Source: Archegozetes longisetosus
Taxonomy: Eukaryota > Arthropoda > Arachnida > Sarcoptiformes > Trhypochthoniidae
Reading direction: 5' to 3'
DNA: 64,000 nucleotides
Assembly (NCBI GenBank): GCA_018873245.2
Contig: JAEMBT020000007.1
Coordinates: 6,479,129 to 6,543,128, forward strand
This document shows positions 48,920 through 61,825 of the stretch, one piece after another. The position numbers and the translations under genes were made by a program. A model generated the notes under the pieces. That model was not told the DNA's origin, did no database searches, and saw only the letters and a list, made by a program, of their open reading frames with translations. How positions within the stretch are numbered: the stretch's first letter is position 1; each line of letters starts with the position of its first letter.

Positions 48920-51900
48920 CTTTTCATCTATAATATACTTATTTTTATTATAATTGACTTATAATTTACTTATTTTTTCCTTATTTGATTTCTCTTTAAA
49001 TCATATGCCAACGGAAATGTCTCCTAATTTTATAACTTTGTATATTTTTGTAGATTTTTATTCTTGCTTTGTCACTAACATTTCTATAAGTAATATACGG
49101 CCATTGTACTCATAGGAGGACATCGATTTAAGTAAAGGGACTTTAAGCATAATTACGAACACGAGTACTTTGTATGCAACTAAAGCTACTACAAGTTCAT
49201 TTTTGAGACAGTTAGCCTAAAGTCTAAGGTTAATTTATTTTTTAAAAGTTGTCGTAATTATTAACTATATGATTGATTCAATTGCTTTCGATTATGATTT
49301 GAATCAAAGATGTTATTTTCAACAGTTTCTAACTTTAATGTCTATTGTCTTTGTATATCATAAACTGAGTTAAGAATTTAAAACAACAAAATGTAAAAAT
49401 TAATTGAATTAAAATCTAGAGTAATGAGGAAAATATTGCTTAATCTGCAGACTAAAACCTAAGTCTAGTTGATTACTATTCTCACATTATTGCAGATCAC
49501 GTTCTCTGAGAACACTTTTAAGATCCAATCAATCTATTATCCCTTGAGCTGAACTAAACCACACTTAGGTGCGAACGTGATTTACAACGATGGCTGCGAA
49601 GACAGAATCTGCACTCTAACTCTAAAACCTATTTTCAAACTAAAATACAGCAAATTAAGACTTGATGAGCTGAATCTAAGTTCCCATTTAAACATATATC
49701 ATCAAAATGTTTTTATAATTCTTATTGAAAGCTAATTTAAATATAAGGCTTTAGTTCAATTAGTGCTTATATTATCGTAAAGCTCTAACTCAACAAATTT
49801 ACACAAGAAGCTCGGCTAAGTATAGGTGAAAATCAGCATCATCTGCAACAAATACAAGCAGACATCGAGAACTAAAGCCGAATATAGCTAATGTTGTACA
49901 TAAACCGTGCTAATGCCAAACGGTACCCGATTATGTCGCTTCACACTAAATGACACGCGATTTTTTAATAGTCTTAATGAATGCTGGAAAACTATTGATT
50001 AACAAAACGTCACGCAATTAATGTTTGAAACTTTCATCATAGTATCGATTAATTAGATACTTCGTCTCTACAAAAGATAGTGAACATTGAAACTACACTC
50101 TTTAGGAATATGTTGATAGCGTAAGAGTGCTTGCGGTAGAAACCATTCTTTTCTAACTCGTAATTTAATGGTAAGCTTCGGTAAAGTATCTCATGAGGTA
50201 AAACTTGACGGACTAAAAAATGTGTTTTCATTCTTTACTAACTGATATGATTGAATCTAAAGAGTGTTTAATACTTACATTTTAATGAAGATGATCTCTA
50301 TCTAAAAAATGTTTTCTAAGATTCGTTGGGACTATAAAGAGATTTAAAATTCTAACTAATGATGACAATATTGACCTAAATTGGGGGAAAAGACAGCTAA
50401 CTTAAAATTTATTATAGTATAAGTAATAATAAGAATAATTGATATTTAATTAAACTTCTATATTGGCACTATATTAGTTACAATAATTTTAGGCTAATGT
50501 CAGTTTATCAAATCGTGCTAAACAATTATTGTTACTGTTAATGCATAGTTTAAGTGAATGTATTATCGATTCAATTTTTCTTTACATTCTTTTTCTTATT
50601 CTACAAAAGCCGATGGCATTAATGATTATAATAAATCAATTAAATATTACTTATTTTTTAAATACAATCTTAAGCTTAATATTTTTGCAGTTCAAGAATA
50701 ATAGTTTTGGTTATACTACTCCCATTTGTTCCTATGTCTTAGGATCAGATCGAGAAAATAAATTCAAAAGATCTCGACTTTTCGAAAAGATACTGAAAAG
50801 TTTGAGAAGTTTCCAACTAAAACAATTATTCTTAAACTCGAATGCCAATTGTTTATCTTGACTCTATTAAAAGCTCAAATTCTAGTACCAATAGTTAAAT
50901 ATTTAAGGCATCGTATGAAGAATTATTACGCTCTAAAATAATTCTATTGTTTAGTTAAGTTTTAAGCTTATAGAAGGGGTTATTTTAACGGTGACAAAAA
51001 GATTTAAATGATTAAGTCTATGTATAACAATTCAAACACAATCTAATCGAGTGTAAATTAGTACACTTTAGGTCCCTAAACATATATTTCGCATAAAACT
51101 ACTGAAACTTATCCAACACTCAACTTTAACAATACTATTATCTTAAGACAGCATAAATGACACGTGAGAGAATTGTGTTAATTCTATACAAGAAAGAACA
51201 TGTATTGATCGTAGTTTACAATGAATCCCCTCAGAGTCTCGATATAAATTTTTCTAACTTTCAAACAATTCTAACTTCAAATTTATAAAGTGCTGAGAAA
51301 AAGTGCAAATATACAAAAAAAATATTAAATTAACTCAATATTGGTCAAATACATTGATTTGATGACTAATTTTTATGATAGCTTAAAACTTGATAGTTAT
51401 TTGTAAACATTAGAGAGACAATAAAATTGAAAAGTTTGTTGTTGACTTTTTATCCTATCGCTCTTATTAGACACACTATCCGTGAGTAATACAGGCAGTT
51501 AATGAACAATATAATAATCAGGTCTAATGAGATGCTCAATCAATGCTATTAAATGATAGTGTAAGTGCGAGATGTAAATTTGATTGCCAGTACAGAGATG
51601 ATTTGCTTTGTGATACTCGTTCCTAATGATAAATTAGATATTTGTTAGGATTTTGTCTTTATATGGATTTATTATTGACTCTTTCCTATAGACAAAATTG
51701 GAAAACCGATATTGTTTGACGCTCTGCTGCACAATAAAACAATTTGATTCTTCAGAGTTAACATATTTTGACATCTCATTCAAACATCAATTTTAACACA
51801 TATTGTAAATGACAACTTAACCTTTTTGTATAACATGTTTTCTGAATATGATTATTAGTTTTGTGTTAAAAATATTGATTTATTGCTAATTTATAAAAAT

Positions 51901-52368
51901 CTATTAAACCCTTGAGATAAGACTTGTGATTATGATAGCAATAATATGTTCACTCTTTATAAGACTCTATAAGACTCTATAAGATTCTAAGATTCTTATA
52001 AGATTGTAATAATTTTGTAGACTATCTAAATTATGCTTTAGTATCTATTGCATTTCCGACCTCTCAAATTGAAACAATGATTATCGGAAATAATGATTAT
52101 TGAAATAATCTGATAAATTTATCTACAAGTTCTATTATTAAAATATTCTCAGTTGCTTCTTATACAATTATGCGCTTTGTGAATAAAAATCGTATTCGAG
52201 TAGAAAAGTCTCGCTATTAAAATGAGAAAAGGCACAAATACACCGAAGTTTCAACAAGCATATACTGTATATACTGTTATAAAACAAAACTTTCTAATGT
52301 CGCACATCGCAAGTGATTGTATAGACAACCACTAAGAAGAAGAGTATCATCAGTGATGGTTGAAAGGT
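48920..52368. other. Intergenic, nothing convincing
   Basis: No recognised gene. A 110-codon hydrophobic plus-strand frame at 50529-50861 has random-looking composition. An 11-bp tandem repeat (TATAAGACTC) occurs at about 51957-52005. The 3' UTR of the phosphatase gene lies at the right end. Confidence 0.35.
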
Positions 52369-55300
52369 TTAAAGCGTTTTATTTTCTCGCATGAGAATTT
52401 TCATCTTTCGTTGAACATGAGGTGATCGCCTATGGCTTGTGCCCAACAAAGGACTCCCATTCGGTGAAGCTCTCAAAGTAGGATTGCAGGCACCACTCGT
52501 GTTTGCAGTCAAAGAGCTCTCATCGTCTAGTGACTGAATCGCGTGGTAAGTCGATATCAATTTTCTTACCTATTAATCAATAATACATGTGTAAATAAAA
52601 TACTAAATGCACACTTTGTCAACACAGCCCGTATTCGTTCGTTTGGGTGAATGAGATATTTTAGTCAAATTCTCAACCAGTTGTCAACAGACTGTGTCCA
52701 CATTCTATTTTTACAATTATTCCCTATTTTCAGAACAAATTACTTAAGTGAAGTGATTTATTCAATTATTGAAAATGTCAATTTCATCTAAAATCAAAGA
52801 GAATAGGTGAATATTAGACAAATATTTGACTATTTTTCAGTAGACACGATATAATAAAAGCCATAATAAAATCAATATTAAGCAATGTTTAATTTATGGA
52901 TACTCTCAGTACTTTCAAGAAAATCAAAACAGAATATCAATACTCTAGTGTTTACAGTCTGTCCCCGATTTCAGCGATCCAGTTAGAGGCAAATTTCGAT
53001 TCTAAAAGTTGATTTTGAAAGCAATACTTCCATCAAGTCTATAATGTTAAACAGATTGGATTTTGGCGATAAAGCCCGAGCTTGTCAAAAGATTTGAGTG
53101 CACCTATAACTTTATCAAGGTCCTCATTTTGGCAAATCCAGATTCAAAACTAGAAATTTAACTTCACGAATTTTCTAATTTGGACTTTTTCTTATGATTT
53201 TTATCTTATCTCAAGAGAAACATTCAGTTATTTAATAAGTTAACTGAAAATAATTGAAAAGTAGCTAATATTAAGGACTAAAGGCCTATATGATTGAAGA
53301 AAAATGTTCTCCCATATTCGGATCTTGGCAAAACCAGATTTCGGTAACGAGATTTGAGAGCACCGACGAGTTGCCAAAATCGGGGTCAGACCGTATTGAC
53401 ATTGGGATGTGTATGAAAATATCGATTAACTTTTATAGCATTAGATATGTTGAGTAAAAGCTCAAGCTTGAACTTAGAAAGAGTTATTTTAGATGATCAC
53501 AAGTTTGAAAGAATTAGAAGTGTTTTTTGATTGAGCTTTGACTTTAAAACTTAAAATCTGAAAGAAACGATTGCATAAAAGTTTCTCATAAGTGATGTCT
53601 TACTATGGGGTCGATAGCAAACTAAATCTAAAGTGGATATGGCCAATGCTTACTATTACTATGTAACTTCTATTGTTCTATATAGGTTAAAGTATACCAA
53701 ATTGTTATGCCATAAGATCCCAAATTATAGGGTTTGCTATAATAACACATGATATGATTCCCTGACTTATTTTTGACTTCAATGCATACAGAATATCGAT
53801 TGAATGCATTTGTCATATAACTTGCCTATTACTCTAATAAATTAATAGTTATGTCAAAATGATATTTTCATTGATATTCTTACGGGTTTTATCAGACCAA
53901 ATTGCTTTCGAAATTGACTCTCAGACTCAAAGCTTGTCTGTAAAATACGTTTATTAAATCTAAATTTCTGTTTGAAATTTCACGTTATGCTAGAATCAAA
54001 TTATGCCTGAAAAATGGTTCAGGTTTTCATGTTAGACCAGAGATAGAATATGTTTCAGTTTAAAACTTGATTCAATAATAGAAATACTTATAATGCATAT
54101 TCGTTTCTGACGTAAGTTCAGATGGATCTAAGATTGAAATGGATCTAACGTTGAAATGGATCTAACGTTGAAACGTCTGTTTTGATAGAAAATATAAAAC
54201 CCTATGACTTCTAAGTTTTTCGCCCTTTCTATAATCATATCTATGACAATGTAAGCCAATTTGCATGAGTTAATCAATTTTTCATAACCAAATCATTATT
54301 GTTATTATTATACCATTATTCAATTTCTTCTTTTATCAGCTATATTTAGAGCTATATTTGTGTTCAAATTCATTTCAGGTTACGATGTGTAACAAATACC
54401 ACTGAATTCATATTTATTTATAAGCTTAGAATAATTGGATGACTGATGAGATGAGCTAAATCTTTCGATCATCATTCTGGTGACAACCGACTCAATAAAT
54501 AATAATTGTTATTTGATAGACTTAGCTATTGATCGTACTATCCCTGAGTGAATGGTAAATTATCAAAAGTTTTACTCTAACAGCTGTGTTTGGATGAGTT
54601 GTTGACAAATTTTGCGGCTCTATAAGTATCTAAGCATCATTTTTGGCTAGGATAGCTTTCAGTTTTATTAGAACTAAACTAATGCTGTAGTATATTTCGC
54701 TAATTAAAGTTTCTAATTCCATTGGAGGAAAATGTATTTCATATAGTTCTATTAATCAAAAGGTTCTTTTGCTTTTCACTCTTGAAAACTTTCATCGAAA
54801 GTGTTTGCCATGAAATAAATTCACGCTTTATGCGTAACAATTGCAGATCAGAAAGAAATAAATCATATTTTAAGTGATTTGGTCAAAATAATTTACCTCT
54901 TCTTCGTCTTCAGGTAGAAAAAGCTTATGTGGAAATTTAGAGATCAATCGTTTCCTTTCCTAAACAATAAAACGTAAAGATCAAATGAATAAGTAGAAAA
55001 ATTGTTGAAAACACAATTGCTTTTATAAGAGCTAAAAGTATCTAAACTTTAGCTGAACAAATAAAACTATCATTTTCTTAATTACAACTAAAAGTTTCGG
55101 TTCATTTAATTGATTTTGTCATTAATAGCATAGGAAATAAGATTAAAAGAATCAAATTGAAAGTCGACATTATACAAAATGCTTTTTTCTGTACTCTAAT
55201 TTGATATAAAAGAAACTTTGATTCGTGCTAAGTATTCAGCTATAAGTATTTTTTGTTATTTTTTTTCGTTTTTTGAATTAAACAGCAATAATGTAATTGT

Positions 55301-58300
55301 TTTTGCAGTCCACGCAATTTGAAAGCAATGCAAAAAGCATTTAAAAATCGAGAACTTCATAATGAAATTGGCAAATTCATCCATTAGTCGCTTATAAACT
55401 CGGTAAAAATGGATTCAAAGCTATTATATTTTGATGGTTTTGGATTTATCTGATTGCAAAGTTAATCATTTGAAAGATTTAGTGAAAAAGTTATTTTCAA
55501 CAGATTACTGTTATGGCATTTATTGTGAAATATCGTCACTTTTGTGATGATTGAGGCAATTCTAGTTGGCAACGAATATAAAAATAGAGAAAGAAAACCG
55601 TTACGGAAGTAGTGAACGTTTTTTATCAATACTTGAGGGACATTCTTATTTACTATGAACTCGAATTCCACTAGACTTTGTTTAAATATAAAAGCCAAAC
55701 AAAATTCCTATATTTCACTAACTTTATTCTTCTCCCTTTCCTATAGATACTCGATTAACATCAACAAAAAATTGATTATTCCATCAAAATAACAAATATT
55801 ATAATATTTCGGTCATGAAAACAAACGAGAGTAACTTTGAGTTAGAATTGAAGATAAATAAAGTTTAGTAGAATAGAATACAGATTAGAATAGAATAAAA
55901 GAGAAGAAGAGAGAAGTGATAACTCACAGCCTTAAGTTTCCAAATTTCAAAGTCTTCTAATTGTCTTTGAAAGCCATAGTTAGGGGAAGAGATGCTTCGA
56001 GCGCCTCGAATGGCTTCAAGTGCTTCTTTACAGTTGAGAGAAGTAACGGACCTATAAAGTGTAATAAAGAAGATGATGAGATATAAAAGATGGTCGGATT
56101 TATACTGAGCATGCAATATATAAGGATACTCTTAAATGTGGTGAATAAGTGAAAAATGACTTACATTAGATAAGCGACAGCTATTGTTACACTTCGCGAA
56201 ACACCTGCCAAACTATCAAACAAATATACAAGCATTATCACTATTATCTTCATCTTTTTAATTAATCTTCTTAATAATTAATCGCTTGTCAAATATTGCC
56301 ATTCTCTTTTTTCTTAACTGCTTTTCTTAACTGTTTTTTGTCTTATAAATAATATGTTTTATAGTCACAATCAGTTAGTGGTGCAACTTTGACAATGGTG
56401 TTACTGGTCTCGGTGTACTCAGTACAATGACAATCTGTGATTGGAAGCTAGAAAATTTGCAGTGGAATACACGCAGTTGGGGTACACACACCATAACGTT
56501 TTTGACTGAATCTATACTTTCTCGATTAAAATCTATTGCGTAATAGTTTCAAACATCAATTACAGTCTTTTGTTACTTTATTTTGTAGCAATCATTACAA
56601 CAAAGTAAGGAAGTTTTCAATTGAAAAATGCACAATATTTTAGGTGAAGTTGGCGAGAGATTTGAATAGAAGATGCCTCTGCACCCTCGGCTCTTACTTG
56701 CTTGCCGCTGCTATCTACTTGATTTCTTTGTGATTTACGTGCAACTAATGTCTCTATCAATGAAAGGTGTGTCACTTAAACAATGTCAGACTCTTTGATG
56801 TAATTGTTATAAATAGGCTAAAGATAGCATTATTTCATTATGGCATGAGTAGGTTTAATTGTCAACTATCTGTCATTTTATGGATTTGAACATTTAACAA
56901 ATTTTCAATCAATAATAAGCATAAAATTGATGTAATATGTCGTGATCTTACATAAAAATGTGTACTGGATTGGAGAAAGTTTGTAATGCTTTAATAAGTG
57001 GGTCACTGACTGCGTTTACTGTCAGTGAGTCATTACCAGATGTTTTTGCTCAATATTTCATGGGCTAATATCACCGATCAGTGGCACAGACAGTAGGCTG
57101 GGGCCACAGGTATCACCAGTTCAACGCAAGATGTTCTATATTTTTGAGTATGGCATTTTCTTAATTTATTACAATTACGAAAAACAAAGTATCTCATAAT
57201 TCAAATTTAAGGCCAAACACAATAGATTTCGATAGGAAAGTTTATATTGAATCAGATAGAACGTGATGGGTACTCCCAATGAAAATTTTCTGGCTTAGCT
57301 ACTGTCACAGACATTCAGTATTACTGCCAAACCACAAAAGTTGTCATCGAAGTATGTCTTCTATGTGTAATGTTTTCGATCGGATACAATCTATATATGC
57401 TTTGGTTGATGTAGTTTCGAGTGATTGGTAGAACAAAAAATTTGAAAATTGCGATTGGATTAACTGAATCTAGATAATTAGAGAGCAGCAAAGGACTAAA
57501 GCATATGATTTATTTTTAATTTGAATCTAACTTGAAGCAAATGAAGTTTGATGGCGATGTCTGCGTGGTGACTGGGCATTGAAAGTTATAAAATGTTGGG
57601 TATAATTAGTCGCTTGTCTCTCCTCCTACTGTCCACTAATTATTGTTATAAAATATAATTATGGCAAACATATCATATAGAGGCTATTCCAGAGAGGTTT
57701 CTGGAACGTCAAAAATTTCTCATATATATTAGTTTCCTATCAATGTTTCACTCACGATATGTTGATCAATATTCTGGATATGCAGTTAAACCTTTTTAAG
57801 AACAATATGAAATTCCATAGAGAAACGATTAGTTATTCAGTTTTAAAAATGACTTACAGTCAAATCTATCTAGCTTTCAGATATAATTAAGTGGTTCTTA
57901 AAAGTCAATAACAATTAAGCCATGCTAATCTATGAGATTTTTATGTGGTTTCTAAAAATCACTTGAGTGAATGCTAAATTTAAACAGATTTGACAGTAAC
58001 TATATGTTCAAGCTAGAAGGACTAGACTGTAATTTAGAATTGATTTTACAAGGCATAACAAATTGTTGACAAGAAAACTTGTAAAGTTCTAGTAAGGTAC
58101 TTAAAGTTAAGAATTGATTTAGTATAGGATAATAAATTATCATAATATTAGCTGAAATATCGGAGCCCTCAATCGTGAGCATAATTAGTACAGATATAAG
58201 CAATAAAGTATTCAATTGAGGTCAAGCATTAAATCGAACGATCCATTAATCATCGATAATATTTGCATCATTTCTAACCAATCCCTTTAATGCTTAAAGG

Positions 58301-61300
58301 GTTTGATTATTAGATTCGCTTTTGCCTAAAAGTACTATCTATTGAAAGTAATTCTAAATAACTATTCCTAATCTAGAATTGCATGAGTTCAGCTTAAATC
58401 GCTTTTCAATATATTTGATAAGACCTTTGTCGTTCTGTCAAACTTTTCAAGAAAAGGGTTATTATGTCAGTAAAAACTTTCATCTATACTAGCATAACCT
58501 TATTTCTATAGCATCTTCCACATTCTTAAACAATTCTATTCTTTGTTTCAATCGGTTAAACTAGTTTCAAGAGACACTCATCTAATATAATAGTCATAAT
58601 GAATGTATGAATCAAATTACAAGTTCAACAGATTTTAGTAATGTATACTTTGATAATGTTCACTTTGAGTTTGGTTTTATTTTACTTTAGTTTATTTGTT
58701 TTATAAATTAGTTAAGCAATTGCAACTAATAGCAGGGCTTTGAAAACACAATTTAGGGATTATTATACTTGAAATAACAAACTCTATATCTGATTACTTT
58801 TATCGAAGTTTGTCATTATTTTAGCAGCATTTCTATTTAATTATTAATAATACGGTCAAATCATTTGGACATTTGGTCAGTTATGGAGTCTTACATGAAG
58901 ACTGAGACCCATAGGAGAAGAATAAAAGTGATCACGAAATTGAATAGAAAATGATGGCATTTATGTGTTGCGTGTTGACTAGTAATTTGATTAAATATTT
59001 AATGCACATTTTGCTAAGCTAACATTCGGCGCGTGTTCAATTTGTTCACAAAAATGTCTTCGCTTCAAACCTTGTCAGCTAATTTAATTAGATTTTCTTT
59101 GATTCATTCATCTAGTAAGAAAACTTTTTCGTCACTATATCTGATTTTGTGTATAAGAATAGGAAAGAAAAATATCTTTTCACCAGTATAAATAAATCAA
59201 CTAAATGGTTATTATTTCAATAATAATATGAGATATTGCTTATGAGCCTCAGTAACGGCTTTAATAGATTAAAGTGAAAGATATCAAAAATTTTACAATC
59301 TAGTGATGTAAGAAAAGAACATTAAACAAAACTAACTATAGGTTCTATCAACAGATACAGCAGTAAGAGTTTGAAAATGTCTCTGACAAACAAGAGAATA
59401 TAAGCTTTTCTAATACTATTCATTGTTGAAAATGTTATTTTAGCTGGCATCACTCAATATTGATTATTAAGTTGAAGGCAGAAATCAATTGAACATTTAT
59501 ATTAGATTATAAGCTCAATATGATATGTGATCGCTCATTTGCTTATTTCGTATTCATATTTACTTTGAATAACTTATAGCTTATATAGCTTTAAACATTC
59601 ACAGTTCACTTTCATATATTTGCTTTTAGCCTAACTTATAAGCCTATTGTTTCACTTCAAACTGATTTTCTATTCGGTTTATTGTAATTATTGCATCATC
59701 TTTTCGCTCAAGTCTGGATCAGTTTAAAACGCAATATGAATATGAATCAAATTTATAAAACTTTTCATAAGTCGCATTGAGCTAAAATAGGAGAAAATAC
59801 CTGAAAAGTGCAAAACATCAATCAAATGAATGCAAATATAAGAATTGGAAATATTTTTTATGAATGTTTATGTGATGCAATTTAAAGTGACGCCAAAGTC
59901 TGGCAACCAAGTCACGTAAGCGATTTACATATTTTCCCAATCAATTCCAGTACTGAATTGTGAGCAAATTTTGCACAACTACGAACTTATTTGTCTAATA
60001 ATTATAATACTTAATATTTAATATTTCAACTATTTCGATAGATATGATGTTCTGGAGGTTGAAGAACTTGATATTTTTGGGAGATTAGAATTAAAGTAAA
60101 AACTAACATAAATATTACGTATTATTGAACTGAGTTAATTTGGTTTGCAACATAGTATTAATTTAATTAATGTTCAATCAATGTTCAGTTCGTTCAATCA
60201 ATGTTCAGTTCGTTCAATCAATAGTTGAGCTAGTATCATATTTTCGAGTAACATTCATTGGTATTCTATTGAAAGCTTAACAGTCGTTAAGTTGCGACTA
60301 GTTATTTCGCCTTAGTTCGGGTCGAAAACCGTTTACCATCCATTAACTTATAGATCTGAGATGCTAGTATCACTTTTTCTCAAGTCATATTCTTTGATCA
60401 CGTAATTTGTTCGACAATGCTTAAATTGAAGGCATAAATAGTTGGGAGAATAACATGTTGAATAATTATTAAAATCTTAGTTTGGTTAAATAAGAGCTTA
60501 GCACACAGAAAATAGATTTTTTCAAACGCTTAAATCTCTGTAAAAGTGTCTAATTAGCCTACTTTCAAACTAAAATAGAAGCTCTTAATATGAAAAACCT
60601 TAACAGTATATGGAGGCTGAAAAAACTTAATATAATGCTAATTACTTTATAATATGAATTTGAATGAAACCAATTAGCGCTCTCGTGATAACGCTTAAGA
60701 AAATTGTCTTTCAGTCCAATACCTTATGCAGAACTAGCTTTCAACAAAATTGATCTGAATATGAATGTTAGCTTGGTGTAAACAGAGCTTGTTATAACAA
60801 ATAGGCGTAAGGCGTTTTAAAGTAAATGATAAAATAAAAGCACTAGTAGAGAGACGAAAAGCATTAAATATTAAAGTATGAATATAATGGAAAAGAGAAC
60901 CCAAATAAAAGTGAGCCGCTTCACTACAGAAGCCATTTAGTTTAGCTCTCCATCTGATTGTTTAGTATTTAAGGATAACTTAGTATTTAGAGATTGTTAG
61001 TATTTAACGATAGATTAGTATTTCAATTGAGCCAAACAATTGGCTGCAGTTCTTTCCTGAACCCATTAGCAAACTAAATGATCTAAAGTGTTTGTTCTTT
61101 GCTTTCTAAACGATCAAACAATTATTAACGTATTTTGTGTCGCAATTTTATATAGATTTTTCTTTTGTTTTCGGGTTTAGCTTTATTCCAGTCAACCTCT
61201 AAGTCGTTGATATGACAACTACTAGTATGTGTTGTAATAACAAATACTAAATTGTCATATCAGACAAAAATAAGAATTTATCGCCACCAAAAATTTGCTT

Positions 61301-61825
61301 AATATTTGCTAATATTCTCTACTATTACTGACTAACTACAGCAGAATCATTGACCAGATGACTAACTGAAACTCGCGCAACAATTCTAGCATTTGTTAGA
61401 TTCCATAAAATTAATCAAAATTGAATTGTTCACTAGTATGCCAATTACCTTTCTATGGGAATGCGGTTATGATCCACTCTAATTAAGTGGATTAAAATTG
61501 ATTTATTATTTATAATACATACCAATGTATCAGAACTGATCCACCAGAGAGTCTTGCACAATGAATGAAATCATTACACTGTAATGTATTAGAGATAATA
61601 AGAAAGTAAGTTATCTATACTGCATTTAGAATATATAGTTATCTCTACTGTATTTAGACTATATATAGTTATCTCTACTGTATTTTCATATTTTATGACT
61701 AAACCATTAAACCAATAATTGGTATTAAGCTTATAGCTATTTCATTTGCAAATTACCTGAGAGAAGAATTGACTTAAATTTTGGTTTGGCGTGTCTGATG
61801 CCATTATGCATAAGTACTCGACGTC
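52369..61825 (-). CDS. DUSP22: DUSP22/15-type dual-specificity phosphatase, 3' part
   Basis: Six exons: 61757-61825 (DVEYLCIMASDTPNQNLSQF...), 61523-61578 (CNDFIHCARLSGGSVLIHC), 56165-56212 (LAGVSRSVTIAVAYLM), 55928-56051 (SVTSLNCKEALEAIRGARSI, GFQRQLEDFE), 54897-54959 and 52369-52569. All junctions have GT-AG sites and matching phases. DUSP22/JSP1 and DUSP15 dephosphorylate Tyr and Ser/Thr in JNK and related signalling. The P-loop HCLAGVSRS keeps the catalytic Cys and Arg, and MASD carries the general-acid Asp, so it should be active. The last exon encodes a Ser-rich tail ending in basic residues. The N-terminal exons, including the MGNG-type myristoylation start expected for this family, were not found; the first visible exon begins in phase 0, so they lie right of 61825, perhaps outside the window. 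Introns reach 5.3 kb. Confidence 0.92.
52955..53393. mobile_element. 439-bp TA-flanked MITE
   Basis: Left end CAGTCTGTCCCCGATTTCAG and right end complementing to CGGTCTGACCCCGATTTTGG, with TA at 52953-52954 and 53394-53395. Inside, AGATTTGAGTGCACC and AGATTTGAGAGCACC are a diverged internal duplication. Non-coding. Terminal layout fits a Tc1/mariner-type MITE. Confidence 0.78.
54124..54174. repeat. 17-bp triple tandem repeat
   Basis: Three near-identical units of GGATCTAACGTTGAAAT. Confidence 0.85.
56445..56706 (+). repeat. Dispersed repeat, copy 2
   Basis: Second copy of the repeat at 12560-12812, same orientation; shares AAACATCAATTACA, TTTTGTAGCAA, TTTTAGGTGAAGTT and GCACCCTCGGC in the same order. 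Confidence 0.6.
57857..57996. mobile_element. 140-bp TA-flanked MITE
   Basis: Left end CAGTCAAATCTATCTAGC, right end complementing to CTGTCAAATCTG, with TA at 57855-57856 and 57997-57998; the interior is weakly palindromic (AAGTGGTTCTTA / AAGTGATTTTTA). Confidence 0.65.
60172..60222. repeat. 20-bp tandem repeat
   Basis: Two and a half exact copies of GTTCAATCAATGTTCAGTTC. Confidence 0.9.

Larger units (their letters stand above)
52570..54896. other. Phosphatase intron containing a MITE and a short tandem repeat
   Basis: The last DUSP intron. It holds the TA-flanked element at 52955-53393 and a 17-bp triple repeat (GGATCTAACGTTGAAAT type) at 54124-54174; otherwise nothing is recognised. Confidence 0.5.
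56213..61522. other. Large phosphatase intron with small repeats
   Basis: Contains repeat copy 2 (56445-56706), a hairpin at about 57001-57032 with GTCACTGAC arms, a 140-bp MITE (57857-57996) and a 20-bp tandem repeat (60172-60222). No coding sequence recognised. Confidence 0.45.

Noticed and set aside
50529-50861. 110-codon hydrophobic plus-strand frame
   Set aside because: Rich in Leu/Ile/Phe/Asn as expected of random AT-rich DNA; no recognised domain, splice context or promoter.
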